64,000 nt of DNA from the NCBI GenBank assembly GCA_030615035.1, contig JAUXAC010000001.1, positions 71,429 to 135,428 of the forward strand, read 5' to 3'. The position numbers and the translations under genes are program-made. How positions within the stretch are numbered: position 1 is the first letter of the stretch; each line of letters begins with the position of its first letter. Positions 29,775 to 41,230 of this stretch are shown piece after piece. The notes beneath the pieces were generated by a model. It was given only the letters and a program-made list of their open reading frames with translations. It made no database searches and was not told the DNA's origin. Source of the stretch: Dehalococcoidia bacterium. GTDB lineage: Bacteria > Chloroflexota > Dehalococcoidia > Dehalococcoidales > RBG-16-60-22.

Positions 29775-31486
29775 TTCTCCTCCGTATCAATAATCTGGGC
29801 GCCTATCTTTAGTGCTTCCTCTATCAGGTGGTTGTCTTCCGGCTCATAAATACAGCGCACACGGCAGGAATGCCCCAGAAAGCTGCTGATGATTTTCTCG
29901 GCTATCTGCTGGTTCTCGGGTTTCTCCATGTTCTCTTTATGGAGAGGATACTTGAAGGATAATACTACTGTGTCTCCGTCAATAGCTTGGGGCTTGGCGC
30001 TCCTGAGTAAAGCTGCTGCCGGAGTTCGACTAATACTGGCCGGGGCGTCTCTGATAAATTGCCTCCAGTTCGCTTGCAGTTGTTCGATTTCACCACCTGG
30101 TTCTGATAGAGTGGTGGGGGTACTTTCTGCCGTTGGCGGTGTTGGTTCCGATGTAATGGCTGGCTCGACCTGTTCTTGAATATCTTTAGCCGTTTTCGTA
30201 GTTTGCTCTTCGGCTTTTTTCACGGTTGCATGTGCTTCCTCGGCTTTTCCTGGAGCTTCGTCGACTGATTTCGGAGTTGGTTCTTCAGCTTTCTTGGCCG
30301 GTTTAGGTTTGGCTGCTGGTTGTTTGGGCTGAGGTACAGGCGCTGGTGGGGTAGCCATCTCTACGGGTTGGCGTGGTTCATATTCAACCTGACTGGGAAG
30401 TTCTTCCTCGGTTGGAGACAGGGTGCAGTCAACCAGCGCTAACTCCAGAGGTAGCGTAGAATAGTTATCAAAACCAGGCTCAAGCTGACCGAAGAGCTTG
30501 ACTGCCTTCAATATCTGTGGTAGTGAAGCCTTGGCGGCTAAGTCCTTCAATTCAGTTATGTCCTCAGCCGGAAGGTCTATAGCCTCATCGGAGCCAGTTT
30601 TTATTAGGAGCAGTCCTCTGAGATATTCTACCAGTTCTCGATTGAATTGACGCAAATCCAGTCCATCGCTATTAACACTGTTTATGGTAACCACCCCGGC
30701 AGAAACATCATTATTAATAATGTGCTTAACCAGCTCTTTGGCTCGCCAGTCACCAGTGATACCCAGGACAGTCTGAACCTGCTGGAGTTCAATCTTGGAA
30801 CCATAATAAGTAGTTAGTTGCTCCAGCAGGTTTTCGGCATCTCGCAGGCTACCGGTGGCAGCCCTGGCGATGAGCCGCAGTGCTTCTGGCTCCGTGTGAA
30901 TACCTTCGGTGCTACAGATACGGGTCAGTTTGCTCACCACATCTGCCTGAGAGATGCGTCGGAAATCAAAGCGCTGGCACCGTGACAGAACGGTGGGTAG
31001 AACTTTATGGATTTCGGTGGTAGCCAGGATAAAGATAATATGTGGTGGCGGTTCCTCCAGCGTCTTGAGTAGGGCATTGGAGGCTTCTTTGGTAAGCATG
31101 TGGACTTCGTCTATGATATAGACTTTGTAGCGGGCTTCGTTGGGAGCATAGTTGACCCTCGCACGGAGCTCTCGGATTTCATCGATACCCCGATTGCTGG
31201 CAGCATCAACCTCAATAACATCCAGAGCTCTCCCCTCGGTTATTGCCTGGCACATAGAGCAGGTATTACACGGCTCGCCCTTGCCATTGGTAAGACAGTT
31301 AACCGCCTTAGCTAAAATACGCCCGGTGCTGGTCTTACCGGTGCCTCGGGGACCGCAGAAAAGATAGGCGTGAGATATGTGACCGCTACTCAGGGCATTG
31401 TGTAATGTCTGGGTTACCTGTTCCTGGCCGACTACATCAGCTAAGGTTTGGGGACGCCACCTACGATAAAAGACCTGGGAAGTCAT
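29771..31486 (-). CDS. dnaX: DNA polymerase III gamma/tau subunit
   Basis: 571 residues. The clamp-loader AAA+ domain has GPRGTGKTSTGRILAKAV, a zinc motif CNTCSMC, YIIDEVHMLTKEASNALLK and SRCQRFDF (arginine finger). A Pro/Lys/Glu linker (about 365-460) leads to a C-terminal domain. No slippery A-run for a short gamma form is evident, so only the full product is expected. TATAAT lies 7 bases before the ATG. Confidence 0.96.
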   Translation of the reverse strand: MTSQVFYRRWRPQTLADVVGQEQVTQTLHNALSSGHISHAYLFCGPRGTGKTSTGRILAKAVNCLTNGKGEPCNTCSMCQAITEGRALDVIEVDAASNRGIDEIRELRARVNYAPNEARYKVYIIDEVHMLTKEASNALLKTLEEPPPHIIFILATTEIHKVLPTVLSRCQRFDFRRISQADVVSKLTRICSTEGIHTEPEALRLIARAATGSLRDAENLLEQLTTYYGSKIELQQVQTVLGITGDWRAKELVKHIINNDVSAGVVTINSVNSDGLDLRQFNRELVEYLRGLLLIKTGSDEAIDLPAEDITELKDLAAKASLPQILKAVKLFGQLEPGFDNYSTLPLELALVDCTLSPTEEELPSQVEYEPRQPVEMATPPAPVPQPKQPAAKPKPAKKAEEPTPKSVDEAPGKAEEAHATVKKAEEQTTKTAKDIQEQVEPAITSEPTPPTAESTPTTLSEPGGEIEQLQANWRQFIRDAPASISRTPAAALLRSAKPQAIDGDTVVLSFKYPLHKENMEKPENQQIAEKIISSFLGHSCRVRCIYEPEDNHLIEEALKIGAQIIDTEEK

Positions 31487-31493
31487 TTCCTTT

Positions 31494-31499
31494 ATTATA
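31494..31499 (-). promoter_or_regulatory. -10 element with predicted start at the dnaX ATG
   Basis: On the minus strand TATAAT at 31499-31494 leaves 7 bases before the ATG at 31486, so +1 would fall on or next to it. No good -35 was found at the usual spacing, which lowers confidence. Confidence 0.35.
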
Positions 31500-31696
31500 C
31501 CCTATATATTGTGACGTTTCTAGCGAGTCTTTACGTAGATAGACGCTGAATTTTCACGCACCGAACTGATAGTTAAAGATAGCTCAGGCACAATGGGGAT
31601 TTGGGTGGTCATAAATGCCAGATTTACATTGCCAAGTCTATGTAATAATCGGCACTCCGAACAGTAAAACTGACGAAATAGGCTTATATTGGCTAA

Positions 31697-32872
31697 TTAT
31701 AGTAACGAAGGTATGTCTTTTGAAGCGTCTTCAATTACTTTAAGTTTGACCTCTGTTTCTTCTTGTCTCTTTTTAAACTCAGGGATAAGTTCGGTCGATT
31801 TAGCATAATAGTCCCTGACCTTTTCCACATCGCTAAGTTCAGACAGAATTACAGTAACATCCAGTACGCCTCTTTCTCTGGGGTAATCACCGTTTCTTAT
31901 TAAAGCCTCTGGAGCTAAATCCCTCATATAATCCCCGAGTGCCTTAATTAAGTCCATATTCATTTCCTTAGACGGCGCCGAGATGAGATACAGAGCTCTC
32001 TTTGAATCTTTGGGATTGCACTTAAGCGATAGCTCACTTATCGCTTCGTCCATGGCTTGAATTCCTTTCAGCGTTTCGTTGCCCTTTTTCCTGAAATCGC
32101 GTGACCGTTCCCGGGGAAACCTGATTAATGGTAGCTCCGATTTCCCATAACCTATTACTGACCATCCGGTTATAGTCTGTATTATGTCTCCGGCATCAAG
32201 CACCCTCGACGCAATGTATTTGGATTTTTTCTCCTCACCGGCACAGAGTAAGTTATAAAATGGGTCAGCAATCATTTCATTAATTTTAGCTAGGTTCTGC
32301 TTAATCGATGAATCTTTTCTAACGAACCTTTGGTTATCAACGAGAAATACCGCATCAGCTACTGAATAGGTAGATTTAAGGCATGTGGCTGAGTTATATA
32401 CGGTCCTATCCTCTGTCGTTTCTTCATGCTCAAAGGGCAGAACGATAAGATTATATACCGGCTTATCTATATAACGTTCCTTTATATGTTGTGTTATTAC
32501 CGGAATTGCTCCGGAGCCGGTGCCGCCAGCAGCGCCAGCGATGAATAAGAAAGCATCTGTCTCAAAGAATCGCTTGGTTGTTCTTAGAGCATCTATAACT
32601 TTATCGGCATCCTCTCTGGCTATCTCAGCTCCCAGTTCATTTATCTTGCCGACGCCGTGCCCACCAGTCTTGCGACTTCCAATGAGAATTCGGTGCCGGT
32701 AATCGCCTTTTATATTGGTTAAGCCACTCAAGTCAGCAGCATCAGTGTTAACGGCGAAGGTGCCCGTAACTATCTCGATTCTACGCTGACTACGCGCTTT
32801 TCTATTCAGTCGGGCAAACTCATCAGCAATCCTGCCACCACATTGTCCAAAACCTGCAACCACTAATTTCAT
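31697..32872 (-). CDS. FtsZ/tubulin-superfamily GTPase, paralogue 1
   Basis: 391 residues. Tubulin-superfamily landmarks: GFGQCGGRI at residues 7-15 (nucleotide loop T1), NTDAADL at 42-48 (the FtsZ NTDAQAL loop), the signature GGTGSG at 116-121, and LDAGD at 225-229, in the place of the FtsZ T7 catalytic loop with both aspartates kept. It lacks the C-terminal FtsZ tail that binds FtsA. It is therefore FtsZ-like but not the division FtsZ. The gene is one of two near-identical-length paralogues bracketing coiled-coil genes. It has its own promoter and AGGTGAG ahead of the ATG. Confidence 0.85.
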   Translation of the reverse strand: MKLVVAGFGQCGGRIADEFARLNRKARSQRRIEIVTGTFAVNTDAADLSGLTNIKGDYRHRILIGSRKTGGHGVGKINELGAEIAREDADKVIDALRTTKRFFETDAFLFIAGAAGGTGSGAIPVITQHIKERYIDKPVYNLIVLPFEHEETTEDRTVYNSATCLKSTYSVADAVFLVDNQRFVRKDSSIKQNLAKINEMIADPFYNLLCAGEEKKSKYIASRVLDAGDIIQTITGWSVIGYGKSELPLIRFPRERSRDFRKKGNETLKGIQAMDEAISELSLKCNPKDSKRALYLISAPSKEMNMDLIKALGDYMRDLAPEALIRNGDYPRERGVLDVTVILSELSDVEKVRDYYAKSTELIPEFKKRQEETEVKLKVIEDASKDIPSLL

Positions 32873-32899
32873 TTCTCACCTCAGCATTAAAGTTTAACT

Positions 32900-32929
32900 A
32901 TTTTAAGCATACTTACAGGATAATGTCAA
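32900..32929 (-). promoter_or_regulatory. Sigma-70 promoter of tubulin-like gene 1
   Basis: On the minus strand, TTGACA at 32929-32924, an 18-base spacer, and TAAAAT at 32905-32900. The spacer and flanks resemble those at 37072-37101. Confidence 0.7.
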
Positions 32930-33038
32930 TCCTTTTGTTGTTACAAGGTGATAATGCCCGTAGTAATAAAGTCCATAGTAATAATGTCAGGGTAAGATTA
33001 CAAAATGGTTCTATCATCCCCGTTTTTACTTAATTTGG

Positions 33039-35174
33039 ATGGCAAACTGGTCTACTAGCACTCTGAATAAGAAAGGGCTATTGAAAAATTTGCAAGCCTA
33101 TAATAGAATTAGTAACACTAGAGGTATTGAAGGGATGGTTAGAGAAATATCTAGGGAACTCTTAAACGACGCGGAACATAATATTGGTGCCTTTGAAAAA
33201 GCGGTAGCCAGGGCTGAGGAATTAAGCAAGGCAGCCAGGGAAGCAACTGAAACGTCGGCAAGAGCCTCCCAAGAAGCGATAAGAAAGGCTGAGAAAATAA
33301 GCAAGGAAGCCAGAGAGGCGGCTGAAGCCTCGGCAAGGGCTTCCCGGGAAGCGGTAAGTAAGGCTAAGAAAATAAGCAAAGAGGCTAAGGAGGCAGCTGA
33401 GGCATCAATCAGAGCTGCCCAGGAAGCAATAAGTCGGACTGAGGAAACAGCCAAGGTCCCCAAGGAAACGGCTAAGGCAATAGCCAGAGCCTTCCAGGAA
33501 GCAATAGCCAGAGCTGAGGAAATAAGCAAGGAAGCTATGGAAGCAGCCGAGGCATCACTTGCAGCGTCACAAGAAGGATTAAGCCGGGTTAGTGAAATAA
33601 GTGAAGAAGCTAGGGCAGTGGCTGAGGCGTCGGCGAAAGTAGCTAAAGAAGAGCTAAACAAGGCTGAGGAAGCAGGTAAGACAGCCAGGGAAGTAGCTGG
33701 GGCGTCAACCAAAACGGCTAAGGAAACGGCAAACCGGGCTGAGAAAATAAGTAAAGAGGCTAAGGAGGCAGCTGAGGCATCAACCAGAGCGGCTAGAGAA
33801 GCGTCAAGTCGGGCTGAGAAGGCAAGCAAAGCGACCAAGGAAACTGCTGATGCCTCGGCGAGAGCGGCTCAGGAAGTGGCACTCAGAGCCGAGGTAATAA
33901 GTAGGGAGGCTAAGGAAGTGGCTGAGACTTCACTGGGAGTCTCCCAGGAAATAATGGGTAAGGTCGGGGAAATAAGTAAAGAAATTAAGCAGACGGCTCA
34001 GGCATCAACCAAAGCATCTCGAGAAGCGATGAACCGGGCTGAGGCAGCAAGCAGGGAAGCCAGAGAAGTGGCTGAAGCATCAGCCAGGGTCGCCAAGGAA
34101 GCAACTGAAGCCTCAACCATAGCCTCCCAGGAGACAATAAGTAAAGCCGAAGAGATAAGTAAAGAGACCAGGGAAGCAGCTGAGGCGTTGGCCAGAGCCT
34201 TTGCGGAAGCGATAAGCAAAGCCGAAGAAATAAGTAAAGAAGCCAAAGAAGCAGCTGAAACGTCAACTATAGCCTCTCAGGAGGCAATAAATAAAGCCGA
34301 AGAGATAAGCAAGGAGACCAGGGAAGCAGCTGAAGCCTCAACCATAGCCTCCCGGGAAGCGATAAGCAAAGCCGAAGAAATCAGCAGAGAGGCTAAGGAG
34401 GCTACTGAGGCGTCAGTCACGGCTGCCAAAGAAGCTGTTGAAGCCTCAACAAGGGCATCTCAGGAAGCATCTGAGGCATCAACCAATGCATATCAGGAAG
34501 CAATAAGCAAAGCTGAAGAAATAAGTAAGAAGGCTAAGAAAACTACTGAAGCGTCAGCCAGGGCTGCCAAACAAACTGTTGAAGCAGTGATAAGGGCGTC
34601 TCAGGAAGCGGTTGAGGCATCAACCAGAGCCTCCCAGGAAGCGATAGCCAGAGCCGAAGAAATAAGTAAGGAGGTTAAGGAGGCTGCTGAGGCATCGGCT
34701 AAAGTTGTCAGGGAGGCAGCCGAAGTGACGGTTAGAGCTGCCAAGGAGGCTACGGAGGTATCCACAAGAGTCGCTAGGGAAGCGGCTAAGGTGTCAATGA
34801 GAGCCTTCGAGGAGGCGATAAACCGGTCTGAGGCAACTGGCAAAGTAGCTCAGGAGACGGCTGAGTCATCGCTAAGAGCCTTCGAGAAAGCAATAGGCAG
34901 AGCTGAGGAAATAACTGAGGAAGCCAAGGAGGCTACTGAGGCAATAGGCAAACCGGAAGTTGAAGTGACTGAGTCATCGATAAGAGCCTTTGCGGAACCG
35001 ATAGGCGGAGCTGAAGAGACTAGTGTAAAAGAAAAAAGAGGGACTGGAAAAGCTAAAGGTAAGGGAAAAGTTGAGGCGCGTTTGGAATTCCTGGCCAGGA
35101 TGTATGAGGCGAAGAAAACCAAACAAGCTGAAGAGGAGCCCACGGTAGAAGATACGGAGGCAGTCGAGGAATAG
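33039..35174 (+). CDS. Long Ala/Glu/Lys-rich repeat protein (helical rod)
   Basis: 711 residues. After a ~55-residue head, residues 58 to about 640 are repeats with a 25-residue period (KAEEISKEAKEAAEAS is the core), about 23 units, some carrying 11-residue steps (EASTRASQEA). The composition is Ala, Glu, Lys, Ser and very few aromatics: a near-continuous amphipathic helix. The tail is basic (GKAKGKGKVEAR), then acidic. No signal peptide or membrane segment. No clear Shine-Dalgarno precedes the ATG at 33039; ATG 33135 is an alternative. I recognise no named family; a filament or scaffold role beside the tubulin-like proteins is inference. Confidence 0.85.
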   Translation: MANWSTSTLNKKGLLKNLQAYNRISNTRGIEGMVREISRELLNDAEHNIGAFEKAVARAEELSKAAREATETSARASQEAIRKAEKISKEAREAAEASARASREAVSKAKKISKEAKEAAEASIRAAQEAISRTEETAKVPKETAKAIARAFQEAIARAEEISKEAMEAAEASLAASQEGLSRVSEISEEARAVAEASAKVAKEELNKAEEAGKTAREVAGASTKTAKETANRAEKISKEAKEAAEASTRAAREASSRAEKASKATKETADASARAAQEVALRAEVISREAKEVAETSLGVSQEIMGKVGEISKEIKQTAQASTKASREAMNRAEAASREAREVAEASARVAKEATEASTIASQETISKAEEISKETREAAEALARAFAEAISKAEEISKEAKEAAETSTIASQEAINKAEEISKETREAAEASTIASREAISKAEEISREAKEATEASVTAAKEAVEASTRASQEASEASTNAYQEAISKAEEISKKAKKTTEASARAAKQTVEAVIRASQEAVEASTRASQEAIARAEEISKEVKEAAEASAKVVREAAEVTVRAAKEATEVSTRVAREAAKVSMRAFEEAINRSEATGKVAQETAESSLRAFEKAIGRAEEITEEAKEATEAIGKPEVEVTESSIRAFAEPIGGAEETSVKEKRGTGKAKGKGKVEARLEFLARMYEAKKTKQAEEEPTVEDTEAVEE

Positions 35175-35236
35175 GTAGGTGAGAGGTTGATTATTGGTCA
35201 GTGTATCAACAAAATTGGTAAAGGAGGTACTACCCT

Positions 35237-35794
35237 ATGACGGACAAAAGGAAGCGAGCCAGGAAGGCTAGTAAGAAGGCTGAAGAGGCAACTGTGCAAC
35301 CACTTGAAGAAGTTCAAGAGCAGGTTGAGCAGGTCGCCAAGGAAGCCGAGGAGCAGGTTGAACAGGCTGCTGAGGAAGCTGAAGAGCAACTTGCGCGACC
35401 ACTTGATGAGGTTCTGGGGCAAGCCGAGAAAGCATACGCAGCCTATATGGAAGCTCAACGGCAAGTGGCAAGCGCTTATAGAGTGAATGAACAGCAAATA
35501 GCAAAGGCCTATAAGAGGGCAGAGCAGCAAGCCAAGAATGCCTGTGATGAGAGTATAAGGCAGGCCTTAAAAGCCCGTGAGGAAACTATGACGCAAGCCC
35601 TGAAAGACCGTGACGATGCTATAGCGCAAGCCGGAAGGGCTTATAAGAAAGCAAGAGAGCAAGCCGAGGGAGCCTGTGAAACCAGCATAGAGGAATCCTG
35701 GAAAAAGCGGGAGGAGGCTGCAGAACAAGCTTGGCAACTGCGTGAAGAGACTATAGAGCAAGCCTGGAATATCTATTCTAAACTCTCAAGGTAA
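35237..35794 (+). CDS. Second coiled-coil protein of the tubulin-like locus
   Basis: 185 residues. The N-terminus is basic (DKRKRARKASKKA), then Glu/Gln heptad-like stretches (EQVEQVAKEAEEQVEQAAEE). The C-terminal half is a 44-residue unit present twice: one copy starts AYKRAEQQAKNAC, the other AYKKAREQAEGAC. 44 is four hendecads, matching the 11-residue steps of the neighbour. AAAGGAGGT lies eight bases before the ATG, a strong site. It follows the long rod gene by 62 bases on the same strand. Confidence 0.85.
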   Translation: MTDKRKRARKASKKAEEATVQPLEEVQEQVEQVAKEAEEQVEQAAEEAEEQLARPLDEVLGQAEKAYAAYMEAQRQVASAYRVNEQQIAKAYKRAEQQAKNACDESIRQALKAREETMTQALKDRDDAIAQAGRAYKKAREQAEGACETSIEESWKKREEAAEQAWQLREETIEQAWNIYSKLSR

Positions 35795-35866
35795 AAGAGG
35801 AAGTCCTTCATTCAGATTAAATAGCTAGCCTGATACGTTGTTATTTAATAGCCTTAGGCTGGGCAA

Positions 35867-37042
35867 TTATAGCAAGGAGGGTATATCCTTTAGGGTAACC
35901 TCAATTCCTTTATATTTGCTTTCTACTCCTTCAAGTCTCTTTTTAAGAGTAGAAATGAGGCTGATTGTTTTAGTAAAGTAGTCCCTGACCTTTTCCACAT
36001 CGCTTAGGTCGGACAGAATTACGGTAATGTCCAGAGAGCCTCTTTCCCGGGGGTAATCGCCACTCCTTATTACCGCCTCCGGGGCTAGACCTTTTATATA
36101 AGTACCGAGTTCCTTAATTAAGTCCATATTCATTTCCTTGGCTGGCGCCGAGACGAGATATAGGGCTCTCTTCGCATCTACGGGATTGCACTTGAGTGAT
36201 AATCCAATTATAGCTTCGTCCATGGCTTGAACTCCCTTTTGGGCTTCAGTAGCCTTATTCCTGAAATCGCGTGCTCGTGTAAAGAGAGATTTAGCAAGCG
36301 AAAACTGCGTTTTCCCGTAGCCTATAACTGTCCATCCGGTCACAGTCTGTATTATATCACCGGCATCAAGTATTTTTGCCCCGATGTATTTGTGCTTTTT
36401 CTCCTCACCGGCACAGAGTAAGTTGTAAAAGGGTGCGGTTATTGTGGCATTAATTTTAGCCAAGTTACTTCTGAGCGATGAATCTTTCATGATATACCTT
36501 TGATTATCAACAAGGAATATCGCATCAGCCACCAGATAAGCAGATTTAAGACAGGTGGCGGCGTTATATATAGTTCTTTCCTCTGTTGTCTCTTCATGCT
36601 CAAAGGGAAGGACAATAAGGTTATATACTGGCTTATCTACGTAGCGCTCCTTTATGTGCTGTGATATTACTGAGATTGCTCCAGAGCCAGTACCGCCAGC
36701 AGCACCAGCGATAAGCATGAAGGCATCCGCCTCAGCGAATCGCTTGTCTGTTCTTACAGTGTCTATAACCTTGTCGCCATCTTCTCTGGCTATCTCCGCC
36801 CCCAGTTCATTTATTTTGCCGACGCCATGCCCGCCAGTCTTGCGACCCCCGATAAGGATTCGGTGCTGGTAATCGGGCTTTATGCTGGTTAGTCCACTCA
36901 GGTCAGCAACATCAGTGTTAACAGCAAAGACACCACTAACTATATCAATGCCGCGCTGGCCGCGTGCTTTTCTGTTCAGTCGGGCAAACTCGTCAGCAAT
37001 CCTGCCGCCACATTGTCCAAAACCTACAACTATTAGTTTCAT
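35867..37042 (-). CDS. FtsZ/tubulin-superfamily GTPase, paralogue 2
   Basis: 391 residues, exactly the length of paralogue 1 and alignable by eye without gaps, with roughly three quarters of positions identical (counted only by eye). GQCGGRI, NTDVADL, GGTGSG and LDAGD are all kept. The main differences lie at about residues 245-270 and 355-385, so the two could form heteropolymers or separate filaments. It is convergent with the coiled-coil gene ending at 35794 and has its own promoter. Confidence 0.85.
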   Translation of the reverse strand: MKLIVVGFGQCGGRIADEFARLNRKARGQRGIDIVSGVFAVNTDVADLSGLTSIKPDYQHRILIGGRKTGGHGVGKINELGAEIAREDGDKVIDTVRTDKRFAEADAFMLIAGAAGGTGSGAISVISQHIKERYVDKPVYNLIVLPFEHEETTEERTIYNAATCLKSAYLVADAIFLVDNQRYIMKDSSLRSNLAKINATITAPFYNLLCAGEEKKHKYIGAKILDAGDIIQTVTGWTVIGYGKTQFSLAKSLFTRARDFRNKATEAQKGVQAMDEAIIGLSLKCNPVDAKRALYLVSAPAKEMNMDLIKELGTYIKGLAPEAVIRSGDYPRERGSLDITVILSDLSDVEKVRDYFTKTISLISTLKKRLEGVESKYKGIEVTLKDIPSLL

Positions 37043-37071
37043 TTCTCACCTTTATGCGAGGCAACTGTACT

Positions 37072-37101
37072 ATTTTAGGCATTCTTACCCAGTAAAGTCA
37101 A
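37072..37101 (-). promoter_or_regulatory. Sigma-70 promoter of tubulin-like gene 2
   Basis: On the minus strand, TTGACT at 37101-37096, an 18-base spacer, and TAAAAT at 37077-37072. The AGGTGAGAAATGAAA start context is the same as in paralogue 1. Confidence 0.7.
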
Positions 37102-37127
37102 TTTTTGTCAGTGGTACTATCTGGCTA

Positions 37128-37205
37128 CTTGTCTCCCTTACCTCCTTCCCATATTAAGGAGAAGGGAAACGTAGATGAGAGAGGGGCTTTACCCTTTCTA
37201 AAATC
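37128..37205 (+). repeat. Possible decayed copy of the dispersed repeat
   Basis: CTCCTTCCC...AAGGAGAAGGGAAA followed by GAGAGGGGC resembles the hairpin elements of the family but the order is different and no right end is present. This may be a remnant. Confidence 0.35.
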
Positions 37206-37232
37206 TCTTCTCATTTAAGCGTCTGTTATCAG

Positions 37233-38249
<1,017 letters not shown>

Positions 38250-38284
38250 CTACCCCCTTAGTAATTTTTGTGCAGTCGCTCCCT

Positions 38285-39307
38285 TTAGCCGAGAGCCTGC
38301 TGGCTACATTTTAAGCTTCGCCGACCCCTCTGCAGCATATCAAGAAAGGCCTCAACTCGCGTTTTGGTATGCTGAGTTAAGAAAAAGTCATCGTTTCCCT
38401 CCAGAGTCAAGATAGGTAAGTCAATAGCATCTCGAAAGATAATATCACCAATGCCTCGGTGGCAGAATGCCTGGACGTAGTGAATAACCCCGTCAGCCTG
38501 CCGCCGGCGGAGCTCGGTGGTGATATCCTTCACCCGCTCATATATGGAGTAGGGGTAAGTATAATTGGAGTACTGCTCAGCCAGGGCGCCTCCGGGCTCG
38601 GGCATGGCGAACTGACGTTGAATTTCATTGAATACCACCCTGGCGTTGTTACTCTCTAGGTAGTGATAAAGGTCACGCCCATAAACAGAAGGCACACCGA
38701 TATATGCTAGTCTGAAATAGTCTGATGTATATGGCTGGCGTTGGCGGCAATCAGCCAACAACCTTTGTAACTGAGAGTAGTATCTATGGTGGTCTTGATT
38801 GAAATCAGAAGTAGAAACCAGCCATAGGTGGTTTTCCCAGCCACTGACCAAACCGTCTCTCCAGGTAAGTTGGTCGAGTTCTAAGGCTAAGTTGCGACTC
38901 TGCTGAAGCTCACTTCTAATTATGTTAGCCGCTTCCAGTGTGGTGCCCAGGGTCTCGGCTAATGTCCCTAAGACAGACTGCATTCGCTGGGGAGCGGGTT
39001 GGTCAGGGTAGGCGAAGGGTATAGCCTTAATCCCTTTAAGCTTGAGCACTTCCATTAACATAATGGTATTGGAGCAATCGCCGCTGGTAACGCAGAGGAC
39101 GGTATTAATTCCGTAGTCCATACATACTCCGTAGATTCCCTTGATCCAGCTACAGCAGTTCAGGGGGAAGCCTGCCTTCTCGGCAATATTAACCAGTCGT
39201 TCTGGGTTGGGGTCATTAATGAAGACATTATTCAGGTCAACCGGCTGATAGCCAGCAGCAAGCAATATTTCTATAGGAATGGTGGTGGTAATGCCGATTT
39301 TATTCAT
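38285..39307 (-). CDS. 2-hydroxyacyl-CoA dehydratase subunit D (HgdB/BcrC-like)
   Basis: 340 residues. ATTIPIEILLAAGYQPV-type start (TTTIPIEILLAAGYQPVDL) and a Cys set near residue 50 (CCSWIKGIYGVC, then CVTSGDC) match the D-component family of iron-sulfur dehydratases. These normally pair with a second subunit and an ATP-dependent activator; neither is next to it. Solo copies are known but their substrates are not. The gene sits between eno and gapA on the same strand. Confidence 0.78.
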   Translation of the reverse strand: MNKIGITTTIPIEILLAAGYQPVDLNNVFINDPNPERLVNIAEKAGFPLNCCSWIKGIYGVCMDYGINTVLCVTSGDCSNTIMLMEVLKLKGIKAIPFAYPDQPAPQRMQSVLGTLAETLGTTLEAANIIRSELQQSRNLALELDQLTWRDGLVSGWENHLWLVSTSDFNQDHHRYYSQLQRLLADCRQRQPYTSDYFRLAYIGVPSVYGRDLYHYLESNNARVVFNEIQRQFAMPEPGGALAEQYSNYTYPYSIYERVKDITTELRRRQADGVIHYVQAFCHRGIGDIIFRDAIDLPILTLEGNDDFFLTQHTKTRVEAFLDMLQRGRRSLKCSQQALG

Positions 39308-39314
39308 AAGAGCT

Positions 39315-41122
<1,808 letters not shown>

Positions 41123-41148
41123 CTTATGAATACATTAGATGTATAGGG

Positions 41149-41178
41149 ATTATATCACTTGAGTATGGACTCTGGCAA
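41149..41178 (-). promoter_or_regulatory. Sigma-70 promoter of the SLOG-eno-gapA run
   Basis: On the minus strand, TTGCCA at 41178-41173, an 18-base spacer, and TATAAT at 41154-41149. The start near 41142 is about 20 bases before the first ATG. Confidence 0.65.
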
Positions 41179-41230
41179 AGTGTGATTGTTTAGGGACCTA
41201 TCTCTCTGACTCCCTTCTCTTGGGATTTAT

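Noticed and set aside
29771..31486. Programmed frameshift in dnaX giving a short gamma subunit
   Set aside because: No A-run slippery heptamer with downstream hairpin was found in the region where it would be expected.
33098..35143. Long open frames on the minus strand opposite the repeat protein (up to 246 residues, Ala/Ser/Leu-rich)
   Set aside because: They mirror the biased, repetitive codons of the plus-strand gene, have no ribosome sites, and are broken into several pieces.
33039..35174. 75-bp tandem DNA repeats that might be a CRISPR or minisatellite
   Set aside because: The repeats are imperfect and keep an open reading frame with helical periodicity; there are no unique spacers.
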